This document shows positions 43,503 through 52,798 of a stretch of DNA of 64,000 bases, one piece after another. Origin of the DNA: CBDCTM01 sp965222005 (GTDB taxonomy: Bacteria; Bacteroidota; Bacteroidia; Chitinophagales; Saprospiraceae). The stretch covers positions 4,402,001-4,466,000 of the forward strand of contig OZ244935.1 in assembly GCA_965222005.1 (NCBI GenBank), in the 5' to 3' direction. Below the pieces are notes generated by a model. It worked only from the letters and a program-made list of their open reading frames with translations. It had not been told where the DNA came from and ran no database searches. Made by a program: the position numbers and the translations under genes. Position 1 is the stretch's first letter, and the number at the start of each line of letters is the position of its first letter.

Positions 43503-45173
43503 ATGCCTACCGACATCCAGATCGCCCAAAAGGTTGAGTTACGACCTGTCACAGAAATTGCTGCGCAGCTCAACATCCCCCAAGATGATCTCCAGCTTTA
43601 TGGAAAATATAAAGCCAAGATTCCGCTTACCTACATCGACCCCGATCGCATGGCCCAAAGCACCCTGATCCTGGTAACGGCCATTTCACCCACACCAGCC
43701 GGAGAAGGAAAAACAACCATGTCAATCGGTTTGACACAGGGCATGAACCGCATCGGCAAGCAGACTACCGTTGTACTGCGGGAGCCCAGCCTCGGGCCGG
43801 TATTCGGCATCAAAGGGGGTGCCACAGGGGGAGGGCATTCACAGGTACTCCCTATGGAGGATATTAATCTCCACTTCACCGGTGATTTTGCTGCTATTGA
43901 AAAAGCCCATAATCTGCTGGCCGCTCTCATCGACAACAATCTCCAAAACAAACACCACTCGCTAGGTATCGACCCGCGTACGGTACTTTGGAAGCGCGTG
44001 ATTGACATGAATGACAGAGCTTTGCGCGATGTGGTGATCGGCCTGGGAGGAACCGGCTCAGGGGTTCCCAGGGAGACTGGTTTCGACATTACCGCCGCTT
44101 CCGAGATCATGGCAATTCTTTGTTTGTCCAACGACCTGAATGATCTAAAAAAACGGCTCGGCAATATCTTCGTCGGTTTCACCTTCGATAAAAAACCCAT
44201 TTTTGCGCGTGATTTGCAAGCCAACGGAGCTATGACTGCCCTGCTCAAAGATGCCATCAAACCCAATTTGGTGCAAACCATTGAAGGAACTCCGGCTATC
44301 ATTCATGGCGGACCTTTTGCCAATATTGCACAAGGTACCAATACAGTGATCGCTACCCGTATGGGGCTTTCCTTGTCCGATTACGTGGTCACGGAGGCTG
44401 GATTTGGAGCCGATTTGGGAGCGGAAAAATTCCTGGACATCAAGTGCCAGAGTGCTCAACTCTCTCCCAAAGTAGTCGTATTGGTGGCTACGGTAAGAGC
44501 CTTAAAATATCACGGCGGTGCTGATTTAAAGACTTTGCAGGAGCCAAACCCCAAAGCAGTGGCCGAGGGAATTGTCAATATGGAAAAGCATTTGGAAAAT
44601 ATTCAGCAGTTCAATATCAAGCCGGTTGTCGCTATCAATGTATTTGCTTCCGACACGAACGAAGAAATCAACATCATCCGAGACAGGTGTGCCGAACTGG
44701 GCATCCAGGCCATTTCTTCCAATGTGTGGAGAGATGGCGGCGCAGGGGCCGAAGAGCTGGCCAGAGCGGTTGTGGAAGAGGCTGCCAATGCACAGGGTCA
44801 GTTTAGTCCTATGTACGATTGGAGCTGGGGAGTGGAGCAAAAAATTGAAACGGTTGCTACCAAAGTGTATGGAGCCAAAGCAGTGGAATATAGCCCCAGA
44901 GCAAAGGCAGATCTGCGCCGAATCGGCAGGTTGGAGTTGGAACATTTGCCCGTTTGCATTGCCAAAACTCAAAAATCTTTATCCGATAATGCTAAACTGA
45001 TCGGCCGTCCTAAAGATTTCACGGTCAATGTTAGAGAAATCGAAATTGCCGCAGGAGCAGGTTTTCTGGTTCCGATCACCGGCAGCATCATGCGTATGCC
45101 GGGGCTACCGTCAGAGCCAGCGGCCAATCATATCGATATTGACGAAAACGGCACTATTACCGGCTTATTCTAA
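43503..45173 (+). CDS. fhs: Formate-tetrahydrofolate ligase
   Basis: A 556-residue enzyme that makes 10-formyl-tetrahydrofolate from formate, ATP and THF. It has the P-loop ISPTPAGEGKTTMSIGL, the substrate segment REPSLGPVFGIKGGATGGGHSQV, and the C-terminal GFLVPITGSIMRMPGLPSEPAA. Length is normal. It lets the cell use formate as a one-carbon source or recycle it for purine synthesis. It stands alone; no folD or glycine-cleavage genes are adjacent. Confidence 0.97.
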   Translation: MPTDIQIAQKVELRPVTEIAAQLNIPQDDLQLYGKYKAKIPLTYIDPDRMAQSTLILVTAISPTPAGEGKTTMSIGLTQGMNRIGKQTTVVLREPSLGPVFGIKGGATGGGHSQVLPMEDINLHFTGDFAAIEKAHNLLAALIDNNLQNKHHSLGIDPRTVLWKRVIDMNDRALRDVVIGLGGTGSGVPRETGFDITAASEIMAILCLSNDLNDLKKRLGNIFVGFTFDKKPIFARDLQANGAMTALLKDAIKPNLVQTIEGTPAIIHGGPFANIAQGTNTVIATRMGLSLSDYVVTEAGFGADLGAEKFLDIKCQSAQLSPKVVVLVATVRALKYHGGADLKTLQEPNPKAVAEGIVNMEKHLENIQQFNIKPVVAINVFASDTNEEINIIRDRCAELGIQAISSNVWRDGGAGAEELARAVVEEAANAQGQFSPMYDWSWGVEQKIETVATKVYGAKAVEYSPRAKADLRRIGRLELEHLPVCIAKTQKSLSDNAKLIGRPKDFTVNVREIEIAAGAGFLVPITGSIMRMPGLPSEPAANHIDIDENGTITGLF

Positions 45174-45190
45174 AGAAAAGGAAAATCCCC

Positions 45191-46228
45191 CTATTCTGGT
45201 TTAATGCTGCGCTTAACGAGGGACATTGCTTCTTCTAAGCTGAGGAGCAAATCGTCGGAGCTTGCCTCATTTCCCACAAGTTTGACCTCCGGAATGGCTT
45301 CCCATAGGCAAAGCTTCTTGTCTTTGTAGTTGAGCGAGAAAACGGCTTGCTTCAAAAAGGGATAGCCCAATATTCCGTCTAGCTGAAGCCCAGAACTATA
45401 GTTGAGGTAGGAAATATCGGCAAAAACTATTTCCAACTCATTGAAAGAATGCCTTTTTAGACGAACGTTCCTGAGGTGTGTGGAGAAAGCTTTGCATTTG
45501 CCTCTGTCCAGCCCCTGGAGGTATTTCGCCTCTTTGGTTTGCAGGCAGTGTTTTTTGAGCTTTTTATACAATTTGGCGTTTATCACATTCACTTCGGCGC
45601 CGGTATCTACCCCAAAAAGATAGCTCTTTCGGCCAATTTTCACCTTTATTACGGGCAAATGGCCTCTTATTTTCATCTTGTGCTCCTCCACGGGTATCAG
45701 ATTTCCTACCATACGCCTGTCATTTTGCTTTAAAAAGGTCAGTGTTTTTTGTTGGTAATCAATCAACACCTCATGATCTTTCAAGGCTTCGTAGCCCACC
45801 AGCCCAGCAATTCGGCGGCTTTTCAGTGTCTCCAAATGACTAATATCGGTTGCAAGCGCATGGATCTTCTTTTTATAGATATTATCCATCACAAAACGGT
45901 CGAGCCGAACGCTGCGCACACTTAGCGTACCTGACAGGCCGACGGCAGTTTCCTGACGAGGATTGTACAAATTGCTTTTTGAATTGATCACCACCGTTGG
46001 GGCACCCGTATCTAAAATGAAGCTATCTTTGCCCTGGCTAAGTTGGGCTTCCACGAATATTAAACCACCACTCAGATCAAAGCCGAAAGCTGTCTTAGAA
46101 GGAGTTTCCGATATGGCCAGAACGACTTGATTGAAATCCGGAGCAGGTAAAGGTAAAGCTGTTTGCGACTGTCCCCTTCCCGGCAGTAGGTTTAGCGCCA
46201 CCAGGCACACCACTAGCAGTGTTCTCAT
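45191..46228 (-). CDS. Secreted retropepsin-like aspartic protease, two DTG motifs
   Basis: A 345-residue protein with a signal peptide (about 1-20, RTLLVVCLVALNLLPG). Two catalytic-type motifs appear: ILDTGAPTVVI at about 73-75 and FGVDTGAEVNVI near 208. Thus both halves of a pepsin-like active site are in one chain, unlike viral retropepsins that dimerise. The second half ends in LQLDGILGYPFL, the usual hydrophobic-Gly strand. Substrate unknown. It is convergent with fhs, 17 bases apart. Confidence 0.85.
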   Translation of the reverse strand: MRTLLVVCLVALNLLPGRGQSQTALPLPAPDFNQVVLAISETPSKTAFGFDLSGGLIFVEAQLSQGKDSFILDTGAPTVVINSKSNLYNPRQETAVGLSGTLSVRSVRLDRFVMDNIYKKKIHALATDISHLETLKSRRIAGLVGYEALKDHEVLIDYQQKTLTFLKQNDRRMVGNLIPVEEHKMKIRGHLPVIKVKIGRKSYLFGVDTGAEVNVINAKLYKKLKKHCLQTKEAKYLQGLDRGKCKAFSTHLRNVRLKRHSFNELEIVFADISYLNYSSGLQLDGILGYPFLKQAVFSLNYKDKKLCLWEAIPEVKLVGNEASSDDLLLSLEEAMSLVKRSIKPE

Positions 46229-46531
46229 AATTGGTTGGTTGTTAGATTTGTAGCCTGCTCAAGTATGGCCTGGCAGTCACAAAGGTTTCTGACTCAACTT
46301 ATTTAGCGGAAACAGGTAAGACGAGACTAGAGAATGCAGTAACTATTGTTGGAAAACAAAATGAAGGCTGAATGTATAATATAAATATATTATTATTATT
46401 TGATAAAATCAAATTTAAATTTATTCCAATTTCCCAAAATGTTATTTGGCAACGATACTATTAGTACGAACTTGTCTTGCTAAAACGGGCTTTTTAAGAA
46501 GCAAAACTCTATTAAAATTTAATATAATATC
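46229..46531. other. 303-bp AT-rich divergent intergenic region
   Basis: It lies between the protease gene (minus) and the EEP-family gene (plus). The part from 46375 to 46440 is almost pure A/T. It presumably contains both promoters, but no full TAnnTTTG match with good spacing is seen, and there is no open frame worth reporting. Confidence 0.6.
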
Positions 46532-47638
46532 ATGCCGAAATTGATAAAAACAACTGGCCGAATCGTACTTTTTCTATTTGCCTTAATCATTCTCTACCTC
46601 CTGGCGGTACTGGTACACGGCACTCTCAGTGACTATCAGCCACAAGCGGTACAAGCTTTGAAAGTGGAAGAGCAGGAAGCCAAATCCATAATTCAGGATA
46701 GCACCTTTAGTTTGCTCAGCTGGAATTTGGGCTATGCAGGCCTGGGTGCTAAGTCCGATTTTTTTTATCACGGCAGCGGCTTTTTTCTCTCTACAGGTCG
46801 CATGATCCACTCTCCTCAAAAGCTGGTAGATACTTACTTTCAGGGCATTTCCAGATTACTGAAGGACCATGCCTCCGATTTTTATCTGCTTCAGGAAATC
46901 GATCGCAATAGCAGCCGTAGTTATTTTGTCGATCAATACGCCAGCCTACGGGCTGAGTTGCCAATTGGCGCTTCCGTCTATGCCAGCAATTTTAAAGTGC
47001 CACGGGTGCCCATCCCCGTTTTGGAGCCCTGGCGGGCCTACGGAAAAGCCGAAAGCGGGCTGGCCTTATTCAGCCAATTTGCTCCCCACTCAGCAGAGCG
47101 GCACCAACTGCCCGGCAATTATAGCTGGCCCAAGCGCATCTTTCAGCTTGATCGCTGTTTGCAAATCGCCAGATTCGCCATCGCGAACAAGGAGCAGCAA
47201 CTTGTGGTCATTAATCTGCACAACTCCGCTCACGATAAAGAAGGCAATTTGAAAAAACAGCAAATGGCCTACCTCAGAGATTTGGTACTAAAGGAGTATG
47301 AAGCAGGCAATTATGTGATCGCCGGTGGAGATTGGAACCAGTTTCCTCCTTATCTAAAGCCGGAAGTTTTTGGCCATCAACGGGATGAGCTAAAAGAGGG
47401 AATCAACATTGCAGCTGACTTTTTACCGCCCGATTGGCAGTGGATTTATGATGCAACCGTGGCCACTATCCGAAGCACAGAGGAGGTTTATCAGGCTGGT
47501 CAAACAAGCATCGGGCTAATCGATTTCTTTCTGATCTCGCCCAACATCAAAGCTTTGCAGGTAAAGGGTATCGACCACCAATTTGCATTCAGCGATCATC
47601 AGCCGGTTTGGATGAACGTTCAGTTGAAAGGTCTTTAA
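46532..47638 (+). CDS. Endonuclease/exonuclease/phosphatase-family protein, membrane-anchored
   Basis: A 368-residue protein with an N-terminal membrane segment (about 10-29, IVLFLFALIILYLLAVLVHG). EEP-fold motifs follow: LLSWNLGYAG, FYLLQEIDRNS (metal Glu), VVINLHNSAHD (His-Asn), IAGGDWNQFP (Asp-x-Asn) and FAFSDHQPVWMNV (final Asp-His). The full set of catalytic residues suggests an active phosphodiesterase or phosphatase facing the periplasm. The substrate could be a nucleic acid, a phosphoinositide-like lipid or a sphingolipid; sequence does not decide. Confidence 0.88.
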   Translation: MPKLIKTTGRIVLFLFALIILYLLAVLVHGTLSDYQPQAVQALKVEEQEAKSIIQDSTFSLLSWNLGYAGLGAKSDFFYHGSGFFLSTGRMIHSPQKLVDTYFQGISRLLKDHASDFYLLQEIDRNSSRSYFVDQYASLRAELPIGASVYASNFKVPRVPIPVLEPWRAYGKAESGLALFSQFAPHSAERHQLPGNYSWPKRIFQLDRCLQIARFAIANKEQQLVVINLHNSAHDKEGNLKKQQMAYLRDLVLKEYEAGNYVIAGGDWNQFPPYLKPEVFGHQRDELKEGINIAADFLPPDWQWIYDATVATIRSTEEVYQAGQTSIGLIDFFLISPNIKALQVKGIDHQFAFSDHQPVWMNVQLKGL

Positions 47639-47649
47639 AAAAGGAAGCT

Positions 47650-47681
47650 GAAGTTGAAACCGGAATCCCGGTTTCAACTTC
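47650..47681. terminator. Hairpin between convergent EEP and hybrid-kinase genes
   Basis: GAAGTTGAAACCGG / CCGGTTTCAACTTC (47650-47663, 47668-47681), a 14-bp perfect stem with loop AATC. It lacks a long T-run but sits midway between two convergent genes, so it probably terminates or stabilises both transcripts. Confidence 0.6.
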
Positions 47682-47699
47682 GACTCAACTTTTCTCATA

Positions 47700-50264
47700 C
47701 TACGTCTTATATACTGAAAGGCAGGCACTTATCTTCTCCAACAGATCATCAGGGCCGAATGGCTTGCCTACGTGGTCGTTCATACCAAACAGCTTTGCCT
47801 TTTCCTTTTCGGTAAGGAAGGCTGAGGCCGTCAGCGCAACGATTGGCACATCGCGCTTACGCGGGTCAGTGGACTTACGAATCTCTGCAGTAGCCCGATA
47901 GCCATCCATGCCTGGCATTTGAATATCCATCAGCACGAGGTCAAAATAGCTGTCCTCAAAGGCATCGAGGGCTTCAAATCCGTTTTCGGCAGTCACTACC
48001 TCCATTCCCAGCTTTCGCAACATCTTGGCTACTACCAGCTGGTTGATTTTATTATCCTCTACCAACAAAATTTTGTTGCCCGACAGGTGTTCATACGACT
48101 TCTGCTTAGGCATTTTTACATCCTCCTTCATTTCTTCTTCGGGCAATTTGAAAGGAAGAATCAGCTTGAAACGCGTTCCTTCCCCCTGTTTGCTATCCAC
48201 CTCAATATTGCCATTTTGCAAATCTACCAGCCGCTTGGTGATCACCAGCCCCAAGCCGGTGCTTTCATATCCTTCAAAGATATCTTTGTTGGTTTTTGCA
48301 ATATCCCGGTACATTTCAGCCAGTTTTTCTTCCGGAATGCCGTTGCCGGTATCGTTGATCTCTATTTGTAATACCGCTTCTTTTTTGCTCAATTCTTTCA
48401 ATTTTACCGCCATACCCACTGTGCCCTGCTCGGTATATTGCACCGCATTGGTGAGCAAATTGGTGACTATCTGATTCAAGCGAGTGGGATCGCCGATGAT
48501 TTTTTCCGGAATTTTCCTGTCAACGGAATAGTCAAATTGCAGGCTTTTCTCGCTGGCCGGCAATTTAAAGCGGCGGCGAATTTCATCAAAGGTGGCTACC
48601 GGATCGAAAATGCGATTTTCCAGGTTCAACTTGCCAGCCTCAATTTTAGAGAAATCCAGCACATCATTGATGAAAACCACCAAATTGTTGGCTGAAAACT
48701 GCAGCGTTCTAAGATGCTCTGCCTGATCGGAGCGCGGATTTTCCTCCAGCAACAGATGTGTCAGCCCGATGATGATATTCATCGGAGTACGCATCTCGTG
48801 ACTCATCGTAGCCAGGAAGCGATCTCGGGCAAAGCTGGATTTTTCGATGGTTTCACGTTCCGCCATCTCTTGTACCAGCTTTTGGTTGAGCAAATCAAGG
48901 CTGGCGTTTTTCTCCTCGAGTTCCATGTTTTTGGTATCGATTTCTTCTTTCTGCCGGTTTATTTCAGTATTTTTAGCAACCAGCAGCTGATTGTCGCGCT
49001 GCTTGCGTTGATAGCTGCGATACATTTGCAGAAACAGCAACATACCCAGGCCAATCAGGGCATAGAGGAAATAGCGCATCCGCGCATTATAAACTTTATC
49101 CTTTTCGAGGGTTTCGATCCGTTGCTTCTGCTTCTCCGTTTCAAATTCCGACTGGTATTTGGTAGTAAGTTCCACCAGCGCCCTTGATTTTTCCTCGTTG
49201 AAAATGTACTCGCGGCTTCTGGAGTAGGCCACCTGATATTCATAGGCTTTGGAATAATTTTTCATCCCAACAAAAGCTTCAGCAATGTTCCTGAAAATTC
49301 CCTGAGCGCCCGGCCTGAAACCGGCCTTTCGCAATTGTTCGGCACTCCTTTCGAGATAATCAGTCGCCTTGCGCTCCTTGCCCAATGCGGCATAGATCTT
49401 TCCGTAGATCATGTTATTTTCTGCCTGCCCGTAAATATTGTTATTCTTTTGGCGAATGCTGTAGGCAATTCCATTGATCTCCAAAGCTTCTTCAAAGCTC
49501 TCCTGCGCCAGGTTGGTCAAAGCGATGTTTGTATAATCTTCCGCAATTTTTGCCTCATCACCAATGGAGCTATTCAGGTCGAGTGACATATTGTAGTAAA
49601 CCAGGGCCCCTTCATTATCGCCCAGATCATTCACAATTTGGCCTAAAAAGCTGGCAATCCCCGCTGCGCCCTGCAGGTCGTTGAGCGCTATTTTTATTTC
49701 CATTGCCTGCCGGTAGTGCTCTTTTGCTTTGCCATACAATTTTTTAAACAGGTACACATCTGCCAGATTCTTGTGGGTTTCGGCAGAGCCTTCCATGTCG
49801 CCGAGCTGCTTGCGGGCATCCAAAGCTGCAGTCAGATTATCAATTGCACTTTTAATATTTTCCTGCAGAAAAAACACTTTACCAATATTGTTTTTGGAGG
49901 TGGCAATTCCCTTCTGATCATTTACCTGATTGCGCAGCTTAAGTGCATCTACGAAGCGCTTCATGGCATTGGTATAGTCAAATTTGGCCTGATACACAAA
50001 GCCCTCATTATCGGTGGCATCCGCCTGCCCTCCTGTCAAATTGATGCTTTTGGCCAACTCGTAGGCCTCGCGGGCCGATTCATTTGCCTCCACCAAGCGG
50101 TCATTTTGTATAAGCTGAAGAGCGATCCGGTTTAGGGTATGCACCCGGTCCTCCCCGCTTTGCTTATCCAGCATTTGCATAAGGCTATCCAGCTTGTAGG
50201 CTTTGCCAAACAAAGGACCGCAAGCTATGAGTGGAAGGAAAAGCGCAATTATTAATTTTTTCAT
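47700..50264 (-). CDS. Hybrid sensor histidine kinase with N-terminal TPRs
   Basis: An 854-residue protein with signal peptide (about 1-20), six or more TPRs (about 40-350), a membrane helix near 395-415 (YFLYALIGLGMLLFLQMY), a coiled-coil linker, and HisKA with SHEMRTPMNIIIGLTH. HATPase follows (NLLTNAVQYTEQG, DTGNGIPEEK, STGLGLVITKRL) and a C-terminal receiver (LLVEDNKINQ, LVLMDIQMPGMDG, TASAF, GKPF). TPR-bearing kinases of this layout are common in Bacteroidota and sense through the periplasmic TPRs. The signal is unknown. Any separate output protein is not adjacent. Confidence 0.95.
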   Translation of the reverse strand: MKKLIIALFLPLIACGPLFGKAYKLDSLMQMLDKQSGEDRVHTLNRIALQLIQNDRLVEANESAREAYELAKSINLTGGQADATDNEGFVYQAKFDYTNAMKRFVDALKLRNQVNDQKGIATSKNNIGKVFFLQENIKSAIDNLTAALDARKQLGDMEGSAETHKNLADVYLFKKLYGKAKEHYRQAMEIKIALNDLQGAAGIASFLGQIVNDLGDNEGALVYYNMSLDLNSSIGDEAKIAEDYTNIALTNLAQESFEEALEINGIAYSIRQKNNNIYGQAENNMIYGKIYAALGKERKATDYLERSAEQLRKAGFRPGAQGIFRNIAEAFVGMKNYSKAYEYQVAYSRSREYIFNEEKSRALVELTTKYQSEFETEKQKQRIETLEKDKVYNARMRYFLYALIGLGMLLFLQMYRSYQRKQRDNQLLVAKNTEINRQKEEIDTKNMELEEKNASLDLLNQKLVQEMAERETIEKSSFARDRFLATMSHEMRTPMNIIIGLTHLLLEENPRSDQAEHLRTLQFSANNLVVFINDVLDFSKIEAGKLNLENRIFDPVATFDEIRRRFKLPASEKSLQFDYSVDRKIPEKIIGDPTRLNQIVTNLLTNAVQYTEQGTVGMAVKLKELSKKEAVLQIEINDTGNGIPEEKLAEMYRDIAKTNKDIFEGYESTGLGLVITKRLVDLQNGNIEVDSKQGEGTRFKLILPFKLPEEEMKEDVKMPKQKSYEHLSGNKILLVEDNKINQLVVAKMLRKLGMEVVTAENGFEALDAFEDSYFDLVLMDIQMPGMDGYRATAEIRKSTDPRKRDVPIVALTASAFLTEKEKAKLFGMNDHVGKPFGPDDLLEKISACLSVYKT

Positions 50265-50853
50265 GATTGATTTGGTGATCTGGAAGTGAGAAATGTGTGG
50301 TTAATTTCAATCTTATCGCATGAAGATCAACATACTTATATATTAAAAGCAAATATAATGCCATCACACTCTGCCCTTCAGCACCCCCTGAATCTTTGCT
50401 ATCCTCAGCTCTATCCAACCAAAATCGCTATACACATGCAATACAAATGCCTCGGCAAATCCGACTTACAAATATTCGAATGTCGGCTCCACAATCTAGA
50501 CGATTGCAAAGAGGAAGATCTTAAAGAAGCACTTGACGTTTGTGGAATTATTCCGCTGATATACAATGAGATAGAAGGTATACTTCAAGCCGCCAAATTT
50601 TGTGCATTTCAATGGCAATTGAACCAGTAAGAACCACCTCTACACCTTGGGTAAAACCTACAGGCTTGAAGTTTATCCCGCTTTGCCTGGTTTTGTGTGT
50701 ATGCATAAGACTTGGCAAAGCGCGGCATAGAATTGAAGAAATGTTGGACAAGAATCCGTCGCCGCCTCTTTTTTGGCATTTGCTCTACAAAGAAGCCGGA
50801 AGCGGGAAATTAAATTCCTGCTTCCGGCTTCTACATTCGGGTCAATAGTTTTA
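50265..50853. other. Gene-free region with a possible aldo/keto reductase fragment
   Basis: Between the hybrid kinase start and the ilvE end. At about 50437 the plus strand reads MQYKCLGKSDLQIFECRL, which resembles the N-terminal strand of aldo/keto reductases (MxYRxLGxSDLxVSExxLG). After about 18 residues the similarity ends, and the frame closes at 50630. This may be a gene relic, or chance. The right end holds the ilvE terminator (50792-50831). Confidence 0.3.
50792..50831 (-). terminator. Terminator after ilvE
   Basis: A 17-bp stem, left arm 50792-50808, right arm 50815-50831, containing GAAGCCGGAAGC and one G-T pair, loop ATTAAA. On the minus strand it is followed by TTTG. It lies 22 bases past the ilvE stop. 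Confidence 0.75.
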
Positions 50854-51936
50854 TCAGTGTTCCATCGGAACTCCGCGCATCACGGGTACTATCCAACCTC
50901 TGTTGTCTTTGATGGTTCCAGCTCTCAGGCTATTAATCTCCTGCTTTACCATAGAGCCGATATGCCCTTCGGCCTGGGGAGGCAATTCCATCAGCTTGCC
51001 GCGGAATGTAATGTCTGATACATAGGCCACTACTGCGGCCGTACCCGAGCCGAATACTTCCTGCAGGCTTCCTTTCTGGTGAGCAGCCACCACTTCATCG
51101 ATGCTTACCGGCCTTTCTTCCACTTCAATTCCTTTATCTCTAAGGATACTCATGATGGAATCGCGGGTGATGCCCTTGAGAATGGCCCCATCTGTAGCTG
51201 GGGTGACGACTTTGCCGTCGATTACAAAAAAGAGGTTCATGGTACCCACTTCCTGCACATATTTATGCTCTTTGGCATCAAGCCATAAAACCTGGTCGTA
51301 GCCGGCCTCTTTGGCTTTTTTGGCTGGAAGCATGGCCGCTGCGTAATTGCCGGCCGCCTTGGCTTCGCCTACTCCGCCTACAACGGCCCGAACATAGTGC
51401 TCTTCCACTACGAGGCGAACCGGTCTTGGATAGTAAGGCCCTACCGGACCGGTAAAAATGATGAGTTTGTAATTATCGGAAGCATGTACGCCAATAAACT
51501 CGCCAACTGCAAACATGAGCGGGCGAATGTACAGGGCGCTGCCCATTTTGGGGGGAATCCAGCCACTATCGATTGCTACCAATTGGTGAAGCGCCTGCAA
51601 AAACCACTCTTCGGGAAATTCCGGCATACAAAGCCGTGCAGCAGATGCATTGAGGCGGCGGGCATGCAATTCGGGCCGGAAAAATAGTGGCTTTCCATTT
51701 ACGTCTTTGGAAGCTTTCATACCTTCAAAAATGGATTGGCCGTAGTGGAGGGCAAGATTGGCCGGATGGATTTCGAAGGTGCCAAAAGGAACAATTCTGA
51801 GATCGTGCCACTGGCCATTGGTATAATCGGCCACAAACATGTGATCGGAGAAAGTTTTGCCAAAGGGAATCTTCTCAAAATCAATTTGGGGCAGGCGAGA
51901 CTGTTGTACCTTGCTAATACTAATATTGCTTTTCAT
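50854..51936 (-). CDS. ilvE: Branched-chain amino-acid aminotransferase
   Basis: A 360-residue fold-type IV PLP enzyme of the longer, eukaryote-like BCAT group. The PLP-binding Lys is at about 193 in GEAKAAGNYAAAM. Other family features are LHYGQSIFEGMKA, FFRPELHARRLNASA, YIRPLMFA and EVFGSGTAAVV. It interconverts Leu, Ile and Val with their 2-oxo acids using glutamate/2-oxoglutarate. It is a single gene, away from the ilv biosynthetic cluster. Confidence 0.95.
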   Translation of the reverse strand: MKSNISISKVQQSRLPQIDFEKIPFGKTFSDHMFVADYTNGQWHDLRIVPFGTFEIHPANLALHYGQSIFEGMKASKDVNGKPLFFRPELHARRLNASAARLCMPEFPEEWFLQALHQLVAIDSGWIPPKMGSALYIRPLMFAVGEFIGVHASDNYKLIIFTGPVGPYYPRPVRLVVEEHYVRAVVGGVGEAKAAGNYAAAMLPAKKAKEAGYDQVLWLDAKEHKYVQEVGTMNLFFVIDGKVVTPATDGAILKGITRDSIMSILRDKGIEVEERPVSIDEVVAAHQKGSLQEVFGSGTAAVVAYVSDITFRGKLMELPPQAEGHIGSMVKQEINSLRAGTIKDNRGWIVPVMRGVPMEH

Positions 51937-52053
51937 GTTTTGGAGCTTTTGTTCAAAATTACTTACTTTTAGCCAAATATTCTAATTTTGTAGAAAAAAA
52001 TCACCAAATTTTAATGATAATTTTGTGAATCGCATGATTAAAAAAATAAAATT

Positions 52054-52491
52054 TTGAAATCCTTCTTTAGCAAAACCCGAATTTACCAGGTTCCAGAATC
52101 AGAAGCCGCTTATCATTTGCTTCGGCAAAGCAACCACAAGCATTGCCTCATCGTCTTGCAAAAGGATGGAAATAAGGACGAGCAGGCTTTCTTGAGCAAA
52201 GTGCTGAATGCGGCGCAAATTGATATGGAAAGGGATATCCTCCTTATTGAAGCAACGCCTGAGAGCAGAATTAGTTTTGCCCAGCTGCAAAGGAAGTACC
52301 GCATTGAAAGCTGCCTATTGTTTGGAATGGCTCCGCGGCAAATGGGGCTGCTGTTTCAGCTTGAAAAATATGAACTGCACAACCACCAGGGTGTTCAGTT
52401 TTTGTATGCGGATAGCCCCGCTTCCATCCAGGATAATGTGTCCCTGAAATCGGCGCTTTGGAGTTCTTTGAAAAGTATGTTTTCTGTTTAA
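52054..52491 (+). CDS. Small conserved protein, possibly DNA polymerase III psi-like
   Basis: A 145-residue protein starting at TTG 52054; no ATG is available in frame. The C-terminal pattern LLFGMAPRQMGL, FLYADSPASIQDNVSLKSALWSSLKSMF resembles a Bacteroidota family that I associate with HolD/psi-like clamp-loader proteins (LFG...F.ADSL..I..D...K..LW..LK). That association is from memory and uncertain. Its TAA stop falls exactly at the edge of fold-back element P2, so the element may have supplied the stop codon. Confidence 0.55.
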   Translation: MKSFFSKTRIYQVPESEAAYHLLRQSNHKHCLIVLQKDGNKDEQAFLSKVLNAAQIDMERDILLIEATPESRISFAQLQRKYRIESCLLFGMAPRQMGLLFQLEKYELHNHQGVQFLYADSPASIQDNVSLKSALWSSLKSMFSV

Positions 52492-52628
52492 GAAACTGTT
52501 TTGAAACATGTCATTGATTTTTTATGCGTCTTTTTTCCTCATACTTCACTTTTTTATCGGCGAATAGCTTAGGCTATTCTCCTCAAAAAAAGCCTCCTCT
52601 GAGAAAAAAATACTAATATCGCACTGCC
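52489..52628. repeat. Fold-back palindromic element P2, right arm truncated
   Basis: It starts with TAAGAAACTGTTTTGAAA and follows the P1 sequence (39697 downwards, opposite strand) at roughly 85 of 100 positions. The central hairpin is AATAGC-TTAG-GCTATT (52563-52578). From its left end the mirror end is expected near 52650, but similarity to P1 stops at about 52625, where element P3 begins. P3 therefore seems to have entered or replaced its right end. Confidence 0.75.
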
Positions 52629-52794
52629 AGTGGTTTGTCAACGTTTAAATGACGAGTTGAATTTGAGTGTAGTTTGTGCATGGACAAGGCGCAGGTTCGG
52701 TCTGATAGCCGTAGCTATCAAGGCCGGTTCTGTAACGCAGTACATGTGCAAAATACGCCAAAGACAGCCGGCAATTTAATCTTGACAGACCACT
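52629..52794. repeat. Fold-back palindromic element P3, 166 bp, abutting rdgB
   Basis: Ends AGTGGTTTGTCAA (52629-52641) and TTGACAGACCACT (52782-52794) pair at 12 of 13 positions. The two 83-base arms stay alignable throughout, and the centre is GATAGC-CGTA-GCTATC (52704-52719), whose midpoint coincides with the midpoint of the element. The rdgB ATG follows 4 bases after its end, so the element forms the whole 5' region of that gene. Confidence 0.8.
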
Positions 52795-52798
52795 AGTT

